Part shown: positions 23,488-31,239 of the stretch, piece by piece
Layout: each line of letters begins with the position of its first letter
Position numbering within the stretch: position 1 is the first letter of the stretch
NCBI GenBank assembly: GCA_030632385.1
Contig: DAOVUW010000001.1
Span: 1-34,029 of the forward strand
DNA from: Candidatus Nanohalarchaeota archaeon
Lineage (GTDB): Archaea > EX4484-52
Reading direction: 5' to 3'
DNA: 34,029 nt
Position numbers and translations under genes: made by a program
The notes under the pieces: generated by a model
Told to the model about the DNA's origin: nothing
Database searches by the model: none
What the model saw: only the letters and a program-made list of their open reading frames with translations

Positions 23488-25251
23488 ATGGTACATTACC
23501 GCCAACCAATTGTGTCTGTTCTCGCACATGTAGACCACGGGAAAACAACATTGCTGGATTATATCAGAAAAAGCAGCATTGCGAAAAAAGAAGCAGGCGG
23601 CATTACACAACATATCGGAGCATCAGAAATTACAAAAGAAGCATTGCTCAATATGTGCTCAAAATATATAAAAGAAGTGGATTTTGACGGGCTGTTGTTT
23701 CTCGACACACCAGGACATGAAGCATTTTCATACTTGAGAGAAAAGGGAGGAAATCTGGCAGATTTATGCATCCTGCTTGTTGATATAACAGAAGGAATAA
23801 AACCTCAAACAAAAGAATGCATAGAGATTTTAAAAAACAATAAAACGCCTTTTTGCATAGCAGCAAACAAGATTGACAAGATTACGGGATGGAAATGTTT
23901 TCCGGATGCAGATTTTAATGAATCTTTCAGCAAACAGGATGAGAGCGTAAAAAAAGACTTTGAATTAAAAATGTATAAACTAATTGGTGATTTCTATGAA
24001 ACCGGTTTCAGTGCGGATTTATATTCAAGAGTTGATTCATTTGAAAAAACAATCGCGCTTATTCCTATATGTGCAAGAAGCGGAGAGGGAGTGATTGATT
24101 TAATAAGCATTCTTGTCGGTCTTGCATCAAAATATCTGAAAGAAAATCTAAAAACAACAGACTCTACAGGTGTTGGAGAAGGAGTAATACTTGAAGCAAA
24201 AGATATTACAGGAATTGGAAAAACAATTGATGTCATATTATACGAAGGCTGCATTTCTCAAAAAGATATAATTATCGCAGGCACAAAAAGCGGCGAACCT
24301 GTTGTCTCAAAAGTAAAGGCAATCCTCCGGGAAAAAATTGGTCCGAAAAAAGAGATGAATTTCTGCAAAACAGTATCTGCTGCAATAGGCGTCAAGATAT
24401 CAGCACTGGGAATTGATGAAGATAGTGTAGGCTTCCCGGTAGTTTTCTTAAAAGACGACAAAAAAACAAAGGAAGAAATCCAAAAAATGAAAGAATTATT
24501 CAAGGAAGAATTAGACATAGATACAGATGAAACAGGAGTCATAATAAAATCAGATACAATAGGAAGCATTCATGCACTGTGCGGAATCTTAAAAAACAAA
24601 AATATAAAAATAAAGTCTGCGGAAATTGGAGGTGTGAAAAAAGAAGATGTGGCATTGGCAGAAGTAGCAAAGGACAAATACAAAGTGATTTTGGCATACA
24701 ATGCGACTATCCCTGAAGATATTTTAACCATGGCAAAGCAAAGAGGCATCACTATAATCCAGGAAAAAGTAATTTATCATCTATTGGAAAGATATGAAGA
24801 TTTTGTTGAAGAAACAAAAAAATCAAACAACACTTCATTCTTAAAACAAATATCTCTTCCCAGCAAAATAAAACTTTTGCCCGATTGCATATTCAGGAAA
24901 AACAACCCATTTATAGGCGGGTTTGAAGTCTTAAGCGGAACTGTCAAAAAAGACATCCAATTAATGGATGAAACAGGAAATGTATCTGGCAAAGTCGACC
25001 AAATCCAGTTAAACGGGAAAAACATGCAAAAAGGAGAACAAGGAGAAAAAGTTGCAATTTCTTCCAATTATTTCAACTACGGCAAAAACATCAAAGAAAA
25101 AGACATATTCTATTCTTTCTTAAATAATGAAACAATAACTATGTTAAAAGAAAAATTGATTGAAGAGCCGGATTTTCTGTCTACTGATGAAAAAAAGACA
25201 TTATCAGAAATAGAAAAAATAAAGAGAAAAAAGTTACTGGAAAAAAATTAA
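23488..25251 (+). CDS. infB: Translation initiation factor aIF5B (aIF2-type GTPase)
   Basis: GTPase that promotes subunit joining and initiator tRNA placement. The 587 residues start with MVHYRQPIVSVLAHVDHGKTT (G1 at about 13-21), then switch I in EAGGITQHIGA, DTPGHE (73-78), NKID (127-130) and the G5-type CARSGEG, followed by domain II, domain III and the C-terminal domain IV (SLPSKIKLLPDCIFRKNNPF...). Length is normal for archaea (about 590-600). No intein, which many archaeal aIF5B genes carry. Confidence 0.96.
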   Translation: MVHYRQPIVSVLAHVDHGKTTLLDYIRKSSIAKKEAGGITQHIGASEITKEALLNMCSKYIKEVDFDGLLFLDTPGHEAFSYLREKGGNLADLCILLVDITEGIKPQTKECIEILKNNKTPFCIAANKIDKITGWKCFPDADFNESFSKQDESVKKDFELKMYKLIGDFYETGFSADLYSRVDSFEKTIALIPICARSGEGVIDLISILVGLASKYLKENLKTTDSTGVGEGVILEAKDITGIGKTIDVILYEGCISQKDIIIAGTKSGEPVVSKVKAILREKIGPKKEMNFCKTVSAAIGVKISALGIDEDSVGFPVVFLKDDKKTKEEIQKMKELFKEELDIDTDETGVIIKSDTIGSIHALCGILKNKNIKIKSAEIGGVKKEDVALAEVAKDKYKVILAYNATIPEDILTMAKQRGITIIQEKVIYHLLERYEDFVEETKKSNNTSFLKQISLPSKIKLLPDCIFRKNNPFIGGFEVLSGTVKKDIQLMDETGNVSGKVDQIQLNGKNMQKGEQGEKVAISSNYFNYGKNIKEKDIFYSFLNNETITMLKEKLIEEPDFLSTDEKKTLSEIEKIKRKKLLEKN

Positions 25252-25303
25252 ATCAAAAATTAACTATATGTTTAAATAATTTTCTCTTATTATTTATATA
25301 CTA

Positions 25304-25310
25304 AGAGGGG
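25304..25310 (+). promoter_or_regulatory. Shine-Dalgarno site of the PRC-barrel gene
   Basis: AGAGGGG lies 7 bases before the ATG at 25318. A TATA-like TTTAAATAA at 25271-25279, centred 43 bp before the ATG, predicts a start near 25300 and so an 18-nt leader that includes the site. Confidence 0.5.
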
Positions 25311-25317
25311 TCTTAAT

Positions 25318-25584
25318 ATGTTGAAAATATCATGTATGAGAATGAGCGAATTGGCAAACAAGGTAATTATAAGTGATGAAAGCGGACGAAATTTTGGAAA
25401 AGTGTCTGATGTTAGTTTTATCTGTGACACAGGAGAGTTGATGAATGTTATTGTCAAAGATCCTACACAAATGTCGCACGAAATGCAATTGCAGCAGGAC
25501 GAACAAGGAAGATTGTTGATTCCTTTTTCAGCGATAAAATCTGTCGGCGATTTTGTAATTGTTTCTGAGAAGGAAATCTTTTGA
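25318..25584 (+). CDS. PRC-barrel domain protein
   Basis: An 88-residue small beta-barrel protein: MRMSELANKVIISDESGRNFGKVSDVSFICDTGEL matches the archaeal PRC-barrel pattern (xxxLxGKxVI..GxxIGxVxDxxxD..G), and the C-terminus LIPFSAIKSVGDFVIVSEKEI is the usual closing strand pair. In archaea stand-alone PRC-barrels are abundant; some bind FtsZ as CdvB-like division proteins, while others act in RNA metabolism. Strong expression signals (TATA box and AGAGGGG) fit an abundant protein. Precise role unknown. Confidence 0.88.
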   Translation: MLKISCMRMSELANKVIISDESGRNFGKVSDVSFICDTGELMNVIVKDPTQMSHEMQLQQDEQGRLLIPFSAIKSVGDFVIVSEKEIF

Positions 25585-25679
25585 TTGAAATAACACACCA
25601 TCTGGATATCGTATCAACTCTTTTGCTTCGTAAAAAAACTTTGCGAAATATGTAGCGTTGCAAATAAATTTCTTCTAAT

Positions 25680-25976
25680 ATGAATATAAACGATTGGATT
25701 GAATACATGAGAACATTACTTGGATTATCCACTGATATAAAAAAGAAAAAAGTTTGTAAAAAGTGTGGAGAAACAATCAAACATAGCATTCATTGTTGTT
25801 CAACAAAATGTAAGAAAAAATTGTCATCTATGCGTACTAGAAAACAAACAAAAATGTTAAACCGTTTCTTGAAAAATCCATCAATTTGTCCGGTTTGTAA
25901 TAAAAGAAAAACACGCCTCGGCGGATTTGGTAAAGAATATAAATGTAGAAAATGTGGTCACCATAGTTATTATTGA
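25680..25976 (+). CDS. Small protein with two zinc-binding modules
   Basis: 98 residues, basic, with two cysteine clusters: C-x2-C then C-x4-C with nearby His (about 26-43, KVCKKCGETIKHSIHCCSTK) and C-x2-C ... C-x2-C (about 70-92, CPVCNKRKTR, then KCRKCG), a zinc-ribbon. Between them is a highly basic helix, so nucleic-acid binding is likely. No known family recognised; the first module resembles fcs-type or cytosine-rich zinc knuckles. Stands alone after a 95-bp gap without a visible strong promoter. The 100 bp after it are almost free of G and hold no gene. Confidence 0.7.
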   Translation: MNINDWIEYMRTLLGLSTDIKKKKVCKKCGETIKHSIHCCSTKCKKKLSSMRTRKQTKMLNRFLKNPSICPVCNKRKTRLGGFGKEYKCRKCGHHSYY

Positions 25977-26076
25977 ATTACTTACTCTTCTTCACCACTT
26001 TGTTCATTCATCATTCTTTTTATCAAAATAATCAACAAAACACACCAAACCAATAAATCACACTTTAAACTAACAA

Positions 26077-27216
26077 TCATTCAACGCATCTTTTAACAGC
26101 ATCTGCAATTGCGTCTACTACACCTTCCTCAAAAGGTTCGGGTATTATTTTTTCTTTGGTCGGTACTTTTACCAGCCCTGCAAGAGCTTTAGCAGCTTCA
26201 AGTTTCATCTCTTCGGTGACATATTTAGCACGGGAGTCCAACAAACCTCTAAAGATTCCGGGAAATGCCAATACATTATTAATCTGATTTGGAAAATCAC
26301 TTCTGCCTGTAGCAACTACAGCTGCACCTGCAAGATATGCCGTTTCCGGAGCGATTTCAGATATAGGATTTGCCATTGCAAATATTATTTGGTCTTTGCT
26401 CATGGATTTGACCATCTCTTTTGTGACAAGGTTTGCTTTAGATACACCTATAAAAACATCAGCATCAATCAATGCATCTGATAGATTACCCAGTCCATGA
26501 ATACTGCTTTTTTCAATAACTTCCAATTTATATTTATTTACGCCTTCTCTTTCTTTAAAGATAATACCTTTAGAATCTAATAAAAGTAATTTCCTGACAC
26601 CATAATTCATTAATAGTTTAGATATGGCTATCCCGGCAGAACCTGCACCATTAATAACAACCTTGATATTGTCTATGTCTTTATTGACTATTTTTAATGC
26701 ATTGATTAAACCTGCTAAAACTACTATTGCCGTACCGTGTTGATCATCATGAAAAACAGGGATGCTTAATTCTTCTTTTAATCTTTTCTCAATTTCAAAA
26801 CATCGTGGTGCGGAAATATCTTCTAGATTAATGCCGCCAAATGCAGGCGCAATGTATTTGACAGTCTTTATTATTTCTTCAGTATCTTTAGTATCAAGAC
26901 ATATAGGTATTGCATCAACTCCTCCGAATTCTTTAAACAAGACGGCTTTTCCTTCCATGACCGGAAGCGCAGCAATCGGACCAATATCTCCAAGACCCAA
27001 TACAGCAGTGCCATCGCTAACAACAGCGACAGTGTTCCATTTAGATGTCAATTCATAAGCAAGAGTGCTATCTTTAGCAATTGCCTCTGATACTTTAGCA
27101 ACACCAGGGGTATATGCAAGTGATAAATCTTTTTTAGTCTTAACAGAAACTTTAGATCTAATCTCTAATTTTCCTTTGTATTTCCTGTGAAATTCAATTG
27201 AATCATCCATTAACAT
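26077..27216 (-). CDS. Malic enzyme (malate dehydrogenase, oxaloacetate-decarboxylating)
   Basis: Converts malate to pyruvate and CO2 with NAD(P)+. About 379 residues, the small prokaryotic form without a phosphotransacetylase domain. Family blocks: KTKKDLSLAYTPGVAKV, WNTVAVVSDGTAVLGLGDIGP, ALPVMEGKAVLFKEF, the metal/substrate segment NLEDISAPRCFEIEKRL, VFHDDQHGTAIV, NAD-binding NGAGSAGIA, ANPISEIAP, GRSDFPNQINN and FPGIFRGLLD. The ATGs at 27216 and 27210 are both possible starts. Gives pyruvate and reducing power. Upstream is a 456-bp gene-free region. Confidence 0.94.
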   Translation of the reverse strand: MLMDDSIEFHRKYKGKLEIRSKVSVKTKKDLSLAYTPGVAKVSEAIAKDSTLAYELTSKWNTVAVVSDGTAVLGLGDIGPIAALPVMEGKAVLFKEFGGVDAIPICLDTKDTEEIIKTVKYIAPAFGGINLEDISAPRCFEIEKRLKEELSIPVFHDDQHGTAIVVLAGLINALKIVNKDIDNIKVVINGAGSAGIAISKLLMNYGVRKLLLLDSKGIIFKEREGVNKYKLEVIEKSSIHGLGNLSDALIDADVFIGVSKANLVTKEMVKSMSKDQIIFAMANPISEIAPETAYLAGAAVVATGRSDFPNQINNVLAFPGIFRGLLDSRAKYVTEEMKLEAAKALAGLVKVPTKEKIIPEPFEEGVVDAIADAVKRCVE

Positions 27217-27275
27217 CAACTTATATTTTAATTTAGATTTTATTTTTATTATTTATTTTTTAATAAATATTTTTA

Positions 27276-27549
27276 AGAAAGTGCGCATGTAGAGAATAGT
27301 TCTCCAATAGATAACAGCATTCCTCAACTCGCTACGATCCTACTATATATGCCTACTCTCGCTACTTGTGACGTCTAAGAGTGCACGTGTTCTACAATTA
27401 GATATTCATGATGGATGAGAGAGATAGGAGAATATATGAAAGACCAACACCACACAACAATACAACACACCATATGCTACACATACAGATATAGTATAAA
27501 TATTTAATTAAACGCACATTCTAACACAAAAAATAAGACTGCTATTTTT
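27276..27549 (+). ncRNA. Candidate non-coding transcript in the 456-bp gap before the small membrane protein
   Basis: 27220-27675 has no credible ORF. A TATA-like ATTTTTAAG at about 27269-27277 predicts a plus-strand start near 27300. The following 180 bases are less AT-rich than the surroundings, with a small GAGAA-TAG-TTCTC hairpin (about 27292-27304), and an AAAAATA-AGACTGC-TATTTTT hairpin (27529-27549) could terminate. I recognise no RNase P, SRP, C/D or H/ACA motif. Speculative. Confidence 0.25.
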
Positions 27550-27675
27550 AGACGCCATGTTAATTTGATTAAGAATAATTATATAATGTTTTAAACAATA
27601 GAATAGTATGTTTTATAACAAAAACAATTTGTATAAAATGACTTATACGAAATTTTACTATAAATCAATTTAATT

Positions 27676-28023
27676 ATGAATATTATACCGTTTGTGATAC
27701 CGACCAAAGAAAAGATAATTCTATTTGCAATTTTCGTGTTTCTGTTTTTGCCGATAGTTTTTTCCAATGGTTGCGGAATTAGAAATTCATTATGTACACT
27801 TGAAAATACGCATATTAACTACTTTCCTCCAGTAATATTAACAATTGGTTTTATATATGAATACATCATAAATCCCATCGATATTTCATCTATGAATGAA
27901 TTAATAGAAGGGGCAATACTGCCCATTAACTACTATTTGTTGCCTGCCTTTCTGACAATAATATACTATCTTATTTCCTGTACTGTTGTGTATTTTTACA
28001 ATAAGAAGAAATTGAATAATTAA
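27676..28023 (+). CDS. Small membrane protein, DPANN-type hypothetical
   Basis: 115 residues with three membrane segments (about 12-30, 52-66 and 86-108), two cysteines in the loop after the first (NGCGIRNSLCTLENTHI) and a basic C-terminus YFYNKKKLNN. The layout (short cytoplasmic start, Cys-containing loop, FPPVILTIGFIYEYI and a final LISCTVVYFYNKKK) is common in small membrane proteins of DPANN archaea. Function unknown. Convergent with the secretion ATPase gene. Confidence 0.65.
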   Translation: MNIIPFVIPTKEKIILFAIFVFLFLPIVFSNGCGIRNSLCTLENTHINYFPPVILTIGFIYEYIINPIDISSMNELIEGAILPINYYLLPAFLTIIYYLISCTVVYFYNKKKLNN

Positions 28024-28094
28024 ATTAATTTAGAGTAAAACTCAAACCCATGTGCTGTCAAATAAACACAATAATGGAATAATTCAACTTCAAC

Positions 28095-29438
28095 CTAAAA
28101 CATATTATCTTCAAAAAAAGTTCCCATTTTGTCAAGAAAACTTTTATCTTCCTGTTTTCTTTTTCTTTTCTTTTCATGCAAGTTGTGATGGCTATTATGA
28201 TGAATATTGCTTTGAACAGGTTCATCTGTTGTCTGACCAACAGTCGAACTTGAAAGATTGTGACTTGTTGTATGTTTACTTTGTTTGTCAAATACTTCCA
28301 AAAGTTCTTTATTTTTGAAATTTTCACTTCGCTCAGCCAAAAGAGAAAGAATCCTTTTTCTTTTCGAGAATATTCTTTCAAATTCAAATATGGTGATTCC
28401 CAGTTCTCCCACTATTTTTGCCCTCGTACGGCTTGGGACATTTGTTTTTTCAAGACAGTTGGAAGTTGTGTTAAAAGAGAAAATCGTATTGAGTAATGGA
28501 TTTTCTCCTTCGCTTCCGCTTATTTCACTTACCTCACTTATGTATCTTTTTGTTCTGCCATTTGAAAGCCTTCTTTTTTGCATCACAATCAAATCCAGAT
28601 TTCTGAGTAAAATTAGCGGAACATCCATTGGTCGGTTTGTTATTCTTGTAATTGTCTCTCTTGAAGAATTTGAATGAAGCGTCCCCATGCATCCACTGTA
28701 ACCGACATTCATTGCAGTAAATAAATCCTGCGCTTCTTTATCCCGAACTTCTCCAATAATCATCCTGTCCGGTCTCATCCTTAGAGTTGCCTTAACAAGA
28801 CGCTGCATTGAAATCTTTTCTGTTGATTCAAGAGAAACAAGATGCGGATGAATTACCCGCAATTCCAGACAATCCTCTATTGTTATTATTCTAGAATATT
28901 TTGGAACAAAAATAGAAAATGCATTTAAAAGCGTTGTTTTCCCACTGCTTGTACCTCCGCAGAAAATAATATTTGAAGGAGACATATTTAATCCTTCAAT
29001 GCACATCCACATAAATGTAGCAAAGTCAACAGAGAGAGATTGATTTTTTATTAAATCTATAACTGTAATTGGTTCTTGTTTGAATTTTCTTATTGTAATG
29101 ACCGGTCCTTCTGCTACAATCCCGCCTCTCATAATATTGATACGAGAACCATCTGACAAACTGGTATTTATAATATTGGCAGATTTATCCAAAATATAAG
29201 AAGAATCAAGTATTTTTTCAATCATCTTGTTTGCATCTGCCTGATTCATTTTAAAATCAGTATCGCACATGCCCTGTTTCCTGTGTATCACTTTAACTGT
29301 ACTTTTTTGACCAATATACATTATTTCTTCAAGTTCGTCATCATATATCAAGCTTATGAAAGAATCTATAGGCGACTGCATCTGTTTTACAGAATAAACA
29401 GAATTGATTTCTTTATCAGGAAGAGGAATATTTGTCAT
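28095..29438 (-). CDS. Type II/IV secretion or pilus assembly ATPase (VirB11/GspE/TadA family) with His-rich tail
   Basis: Hexameric motor ATPase for pilus or protein secretion. In 447 residues: N-terminal domain (about 1-110), Walker A GGTSSGKTT (161-169), the Asp-box TIEDCLEL (187-194), Walker B IIGEVRD with Glu230, and His-box MGTLHSNSS (251-259). Residues from about 385 to 430 are Ser/Thr/His-rich (HHNSHHNLHEKKRKRK), likely disordered, and a final FLDKMGTFFEDNMF helix may be a docking peptide. The membrane partner is probably the TadC-like gene at 30603-31190, same strand, separated by one opposite-strand gene. No pilin or prepilin peptidase is in the window. Confidence 0.9.
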   Translation of the reverse strand: MTNIPLPDKEINSVYSVKQMQSPIDSFISLIYDDELEEIMYIGQKSTVKVIHRKQGMCDTDFKMNQADANKMIEKILDSSYILDKSANIINTSLSDGSRINIMRGGIVAEGPVITIRKFKQEPITVIDLIKNQSLSVDFATFMWMCIEGLNMSPSNIIFCGGTSSGKTTLLNAFSIFVPKYSRIITIEDCLELRVIHPHLVSLESTEKISMQRLVKATLRMRPDRMIIGEVRDKEAQDLFTAMNVGYSGCMGTLHSNSSRETITRITNRPMDVPLILLRNLDLIVMQKRRLSNGRTKRYISEVSEISGSEGENPLLNTIFSFNTTSNCLEKTNVPSRTRAKIVGELGITIFEFERIFSKRKRILSLLAERSENFKNKELLEVFDKQSKHTTSHNLSSSTVGQTTDEPVQSNIHHNSHHNLHEKKRKRKQEDKSFLDKMGTFFEDNMF

Positions 29439-29449
29439 AATACTATTAC

Positions 29450-29468
29450 TTATATATTTTTTTATATT
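29450..29468. promoter_or_regulatory. Divergent promoter between secretion ATPase and PAP2-kinase genes
   Basis: TTATATATTTTTTTATATT contains two TATA-like elements: one centred near 29455, 24 bp before the plus ATG at 29479, and one near 29463, 25 bp before the minus ATG at 29438. Both predict leaderless mRNAs. Confidence 0.5.
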
Positions 29469-29478
29469 TAATATTTAT

Positions 29479-30630
29479 ATGTCCATGCAAATAATTGATT
29501 TTATGAATAATTTAAACATTGATGTTTTGTTTTTCCTTAATCAATTTAATTCTGTTATTATGTGTTTTATTTCAGATCTTTTTTATCTTTTCATATTTGC
29601 TGTTCTTTTTCTTTCATATAAAAAAAGCATAAAACATCTTGCATTAAACTCATTCTGGCTTTTCGTGCTTTATATATTCGTGGGAAATCTGAAAATACTG
29701 ATAAATATCCCGCGTCCATGCTTTTCTTTCACAGAGTTAAACATAATTTCGCAATTTTTTTATGCTTCAATGTCTTTTCCAAGCAGGCATGCAACAATTG
29801 CTTTTTTTCTTCTTGCCCTACTCCCAAATCTTCTCGAAAAAAGAAAAAATGCCAATCTACTTTATTTGGCTGGTATCTTAACTGCTTTTTTAATCTCAAT
29901 ATCACGCATTGGTCTGGGGGCGCATTACCCGAGCGATATACTCGCAGGAATAGTGCTGGGTTTTGTTTTCGGAAAAGCCACGTTGCTCTACAAGCCAGAA
30001 CATTTTTCATTTAATTTTATGGAACTGAAAAGGCAAACCATTCATTTGATTTTAGGTCTGATTATGACATTTGTTTTGCTGACTTGCACAAAATCACAGA
30101 GCATTGTATTTGTATTTTTGATTATCTTAATTTTGATTATAGCAGAATATATTTACACCAATAAAAAATTCCAAATGCACCATATAATTGGTGAAATGAA
30201 AAGAGAACAGGAACATGCTTTTGAAGGAGCAGTGTATTTGCCATTGGGAGTACTCATAACCATTATTATATTTCCACAAATAATTGCGGTAATTGCCATT
30301 CTGCTTTTGGCAGTTGGTGATTCGTTTGCCACAATATTTGGAATGCATTTTAAAACAAAAAAATTGAAATTCTCCCCGAATAAATCTGTTGGAGGAAGCC
30401 TTGCTGGATTTTTATTTAATTTTATTGCTTTACTGCTTCTTTTCAATTACAATGAAATTTGCGGAATCAAAACAATGCTATTTTTGTTTTTCTGTGCCAT
30501 AGCCGGAACAATAGCCGAACTAATTGAAGTAAAAATAAACAAAAAAACAATAAATGACAATCTTTCTATGCCTTCAATTTGCGCAATATTTGTTTTAATA
30601 ATTTATTTATTATTTGGATTCTCTATATAA
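29479..30630 (+). CDS. PAP2 lipid phosphatase fused to CTP-dependent (dolichol/polyprenol) kinase
   Basis: Membrane enzyme of 383 residues starting at the ATG at 29479; a longer frame from 29404 would overlap the ATPase gene and lacks a promoter. Residues about 1-175 are a PAP2 domain with all three motifs: K72-x6-R79-P80, PSRH (101-104) and S142-R143-x5-H149-x3-D153. Residues about 182-383 are a dolichol-kinase/phytol-kinase-type membrane domain: MELKRQTIHLI, GDSFATIFG (from 280), KFSPNKSVGGSLAG and the C-terminal TIAELIEVKI...NDNLSMP. The pair joins dephosphorylation of an isoprenoid pyrophosphate to CTP-dependent phosphorylation of the alcohol, probably for recycling the glycan carrier lipid. 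Converges with the TadC-like gene, overlapping its 3' end by 28 bp. Confidence 0.88.
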   Translation: MSMQIIDFMNNLNIDVLFFLNQFNSVIMCFISDLFYLFIFAVLFLSYKKSIKHLALNSFWLFVLYIFVGNLKILINIPRPCFSFTELNIISQFFYASMSFPSRHATIAFFLLALLPNLLEKRKNANLLYLAGILTAFLISISRIGLGAHYPSDILAGIVLGFVFGKATLLYKPEHFSFNFMELKRQTIHLILGLIMTFVLLTCTKSQSIVFVFLIILILIIAEYIYTNKKFQMHHIIGEMKREQEHAFEGAVYLPLGVLITIIIFPQIIAVIAILLLAVGDSFATIFGMHFKTKKLKFSPNKSVGGSLAGFLFNFIALLLLFNYNEICGIKTMLFLFFCAIAGTIAELIEVKINKKTINDNLSMPSICAIFVLIIYLLFGFSI

Positions 30631-31190
30631 ACATAAGTGATAAGCCCTGTTAAAATAAAAGCATTTACGCAATAAAATAAAAACATCTCTATATTTGTGA
30701 CCAATGGAATTATTATTCCAAAATATAGAAAAAGTTCATTTTCCGACATCATTTTGAAAGCTATTATTACTATATTCAAAATAAGAGCAGGAACAAATGC
30801 AAAAAGAATATACACATCCATAAGTGTTGTTGCGAAATTTTCATATTGCGAATGCATATTCTGCTGTTCTCTTACTTCTATTTTTCCAAGCCGGATAATA
30901 TTTTCCAATATGTCTGTCTTATTCTTATAGGAAAAAGCAAGATATTCCAGAAGCTGTTTGTAATACGGGATATCTGTATTCTGTCTTATGCTCAATAGCG
31001 CTTCATCCAAACTCATATAATTATCTTTTGTTTTCCCGACAACTTTTCTAAAATCCGATGATATTTCTCCATAGCTATTCTTTGAAATGATTTCAATCGT
31101 CTCTTCTATGCTTTTTCCAGAAGACATAAGGATTTCAAAAGAATTTAAAACAAAAAGAAGATTTTTTTTTCTTGATTTTTCCTTAATCAT
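30603..31190 (-). CDS. TadC/type II secretion F-domain membrane protein (short)
   Basis: 195 residues: a cytoplasmic helical part (about 1-115) of T2SSF type (NSFEILMSSGKSIEETIEIISKNSYGEISSDFRKV ... YLAFSYKNKTDILENIIRLGKIEVREQ) followed by three membrane helices (about 120-140, 150-168 and 170-190). It is shorter than usual archaeal TadC/FlaJ proteins (about 300-600). Likely the platform partner of the ATPase at 28095-29438, on the same strand. Its stop overlaps the PAP2-kinase gene by 28 bp. Confidence 0.78.
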   Translation of the reverse strand: MIKEKSRKKNLLFVLNSFEILMSSGKSIEETIEIISKNSYGEISSDFRKVVGKTKDNYMSLDEALLSIRQNTDIPYYKQLLEYLAFSYKNKTDILENIIRLGKIEVREQQNMHSQYENFATTLMDVYILFAFVPALILNIVIIAFKMMSENELFLYFGIIIPLVTNIEMFLFYCVNAFILTGLITYVYIENPNNK

Positions 31191-31239
31191 ATTATATCCA
31201 TTTAAGAAAAAAATAAAAACATGAACGATTAATATTAAA

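Noticed and set aside
29404..29478. A longer N-terminus of the PAP2-kinase protein
   Set aside because: It would overlap the divergent ATPase gene and its promoter; the ATG at 29479 has a TATA box at -24.
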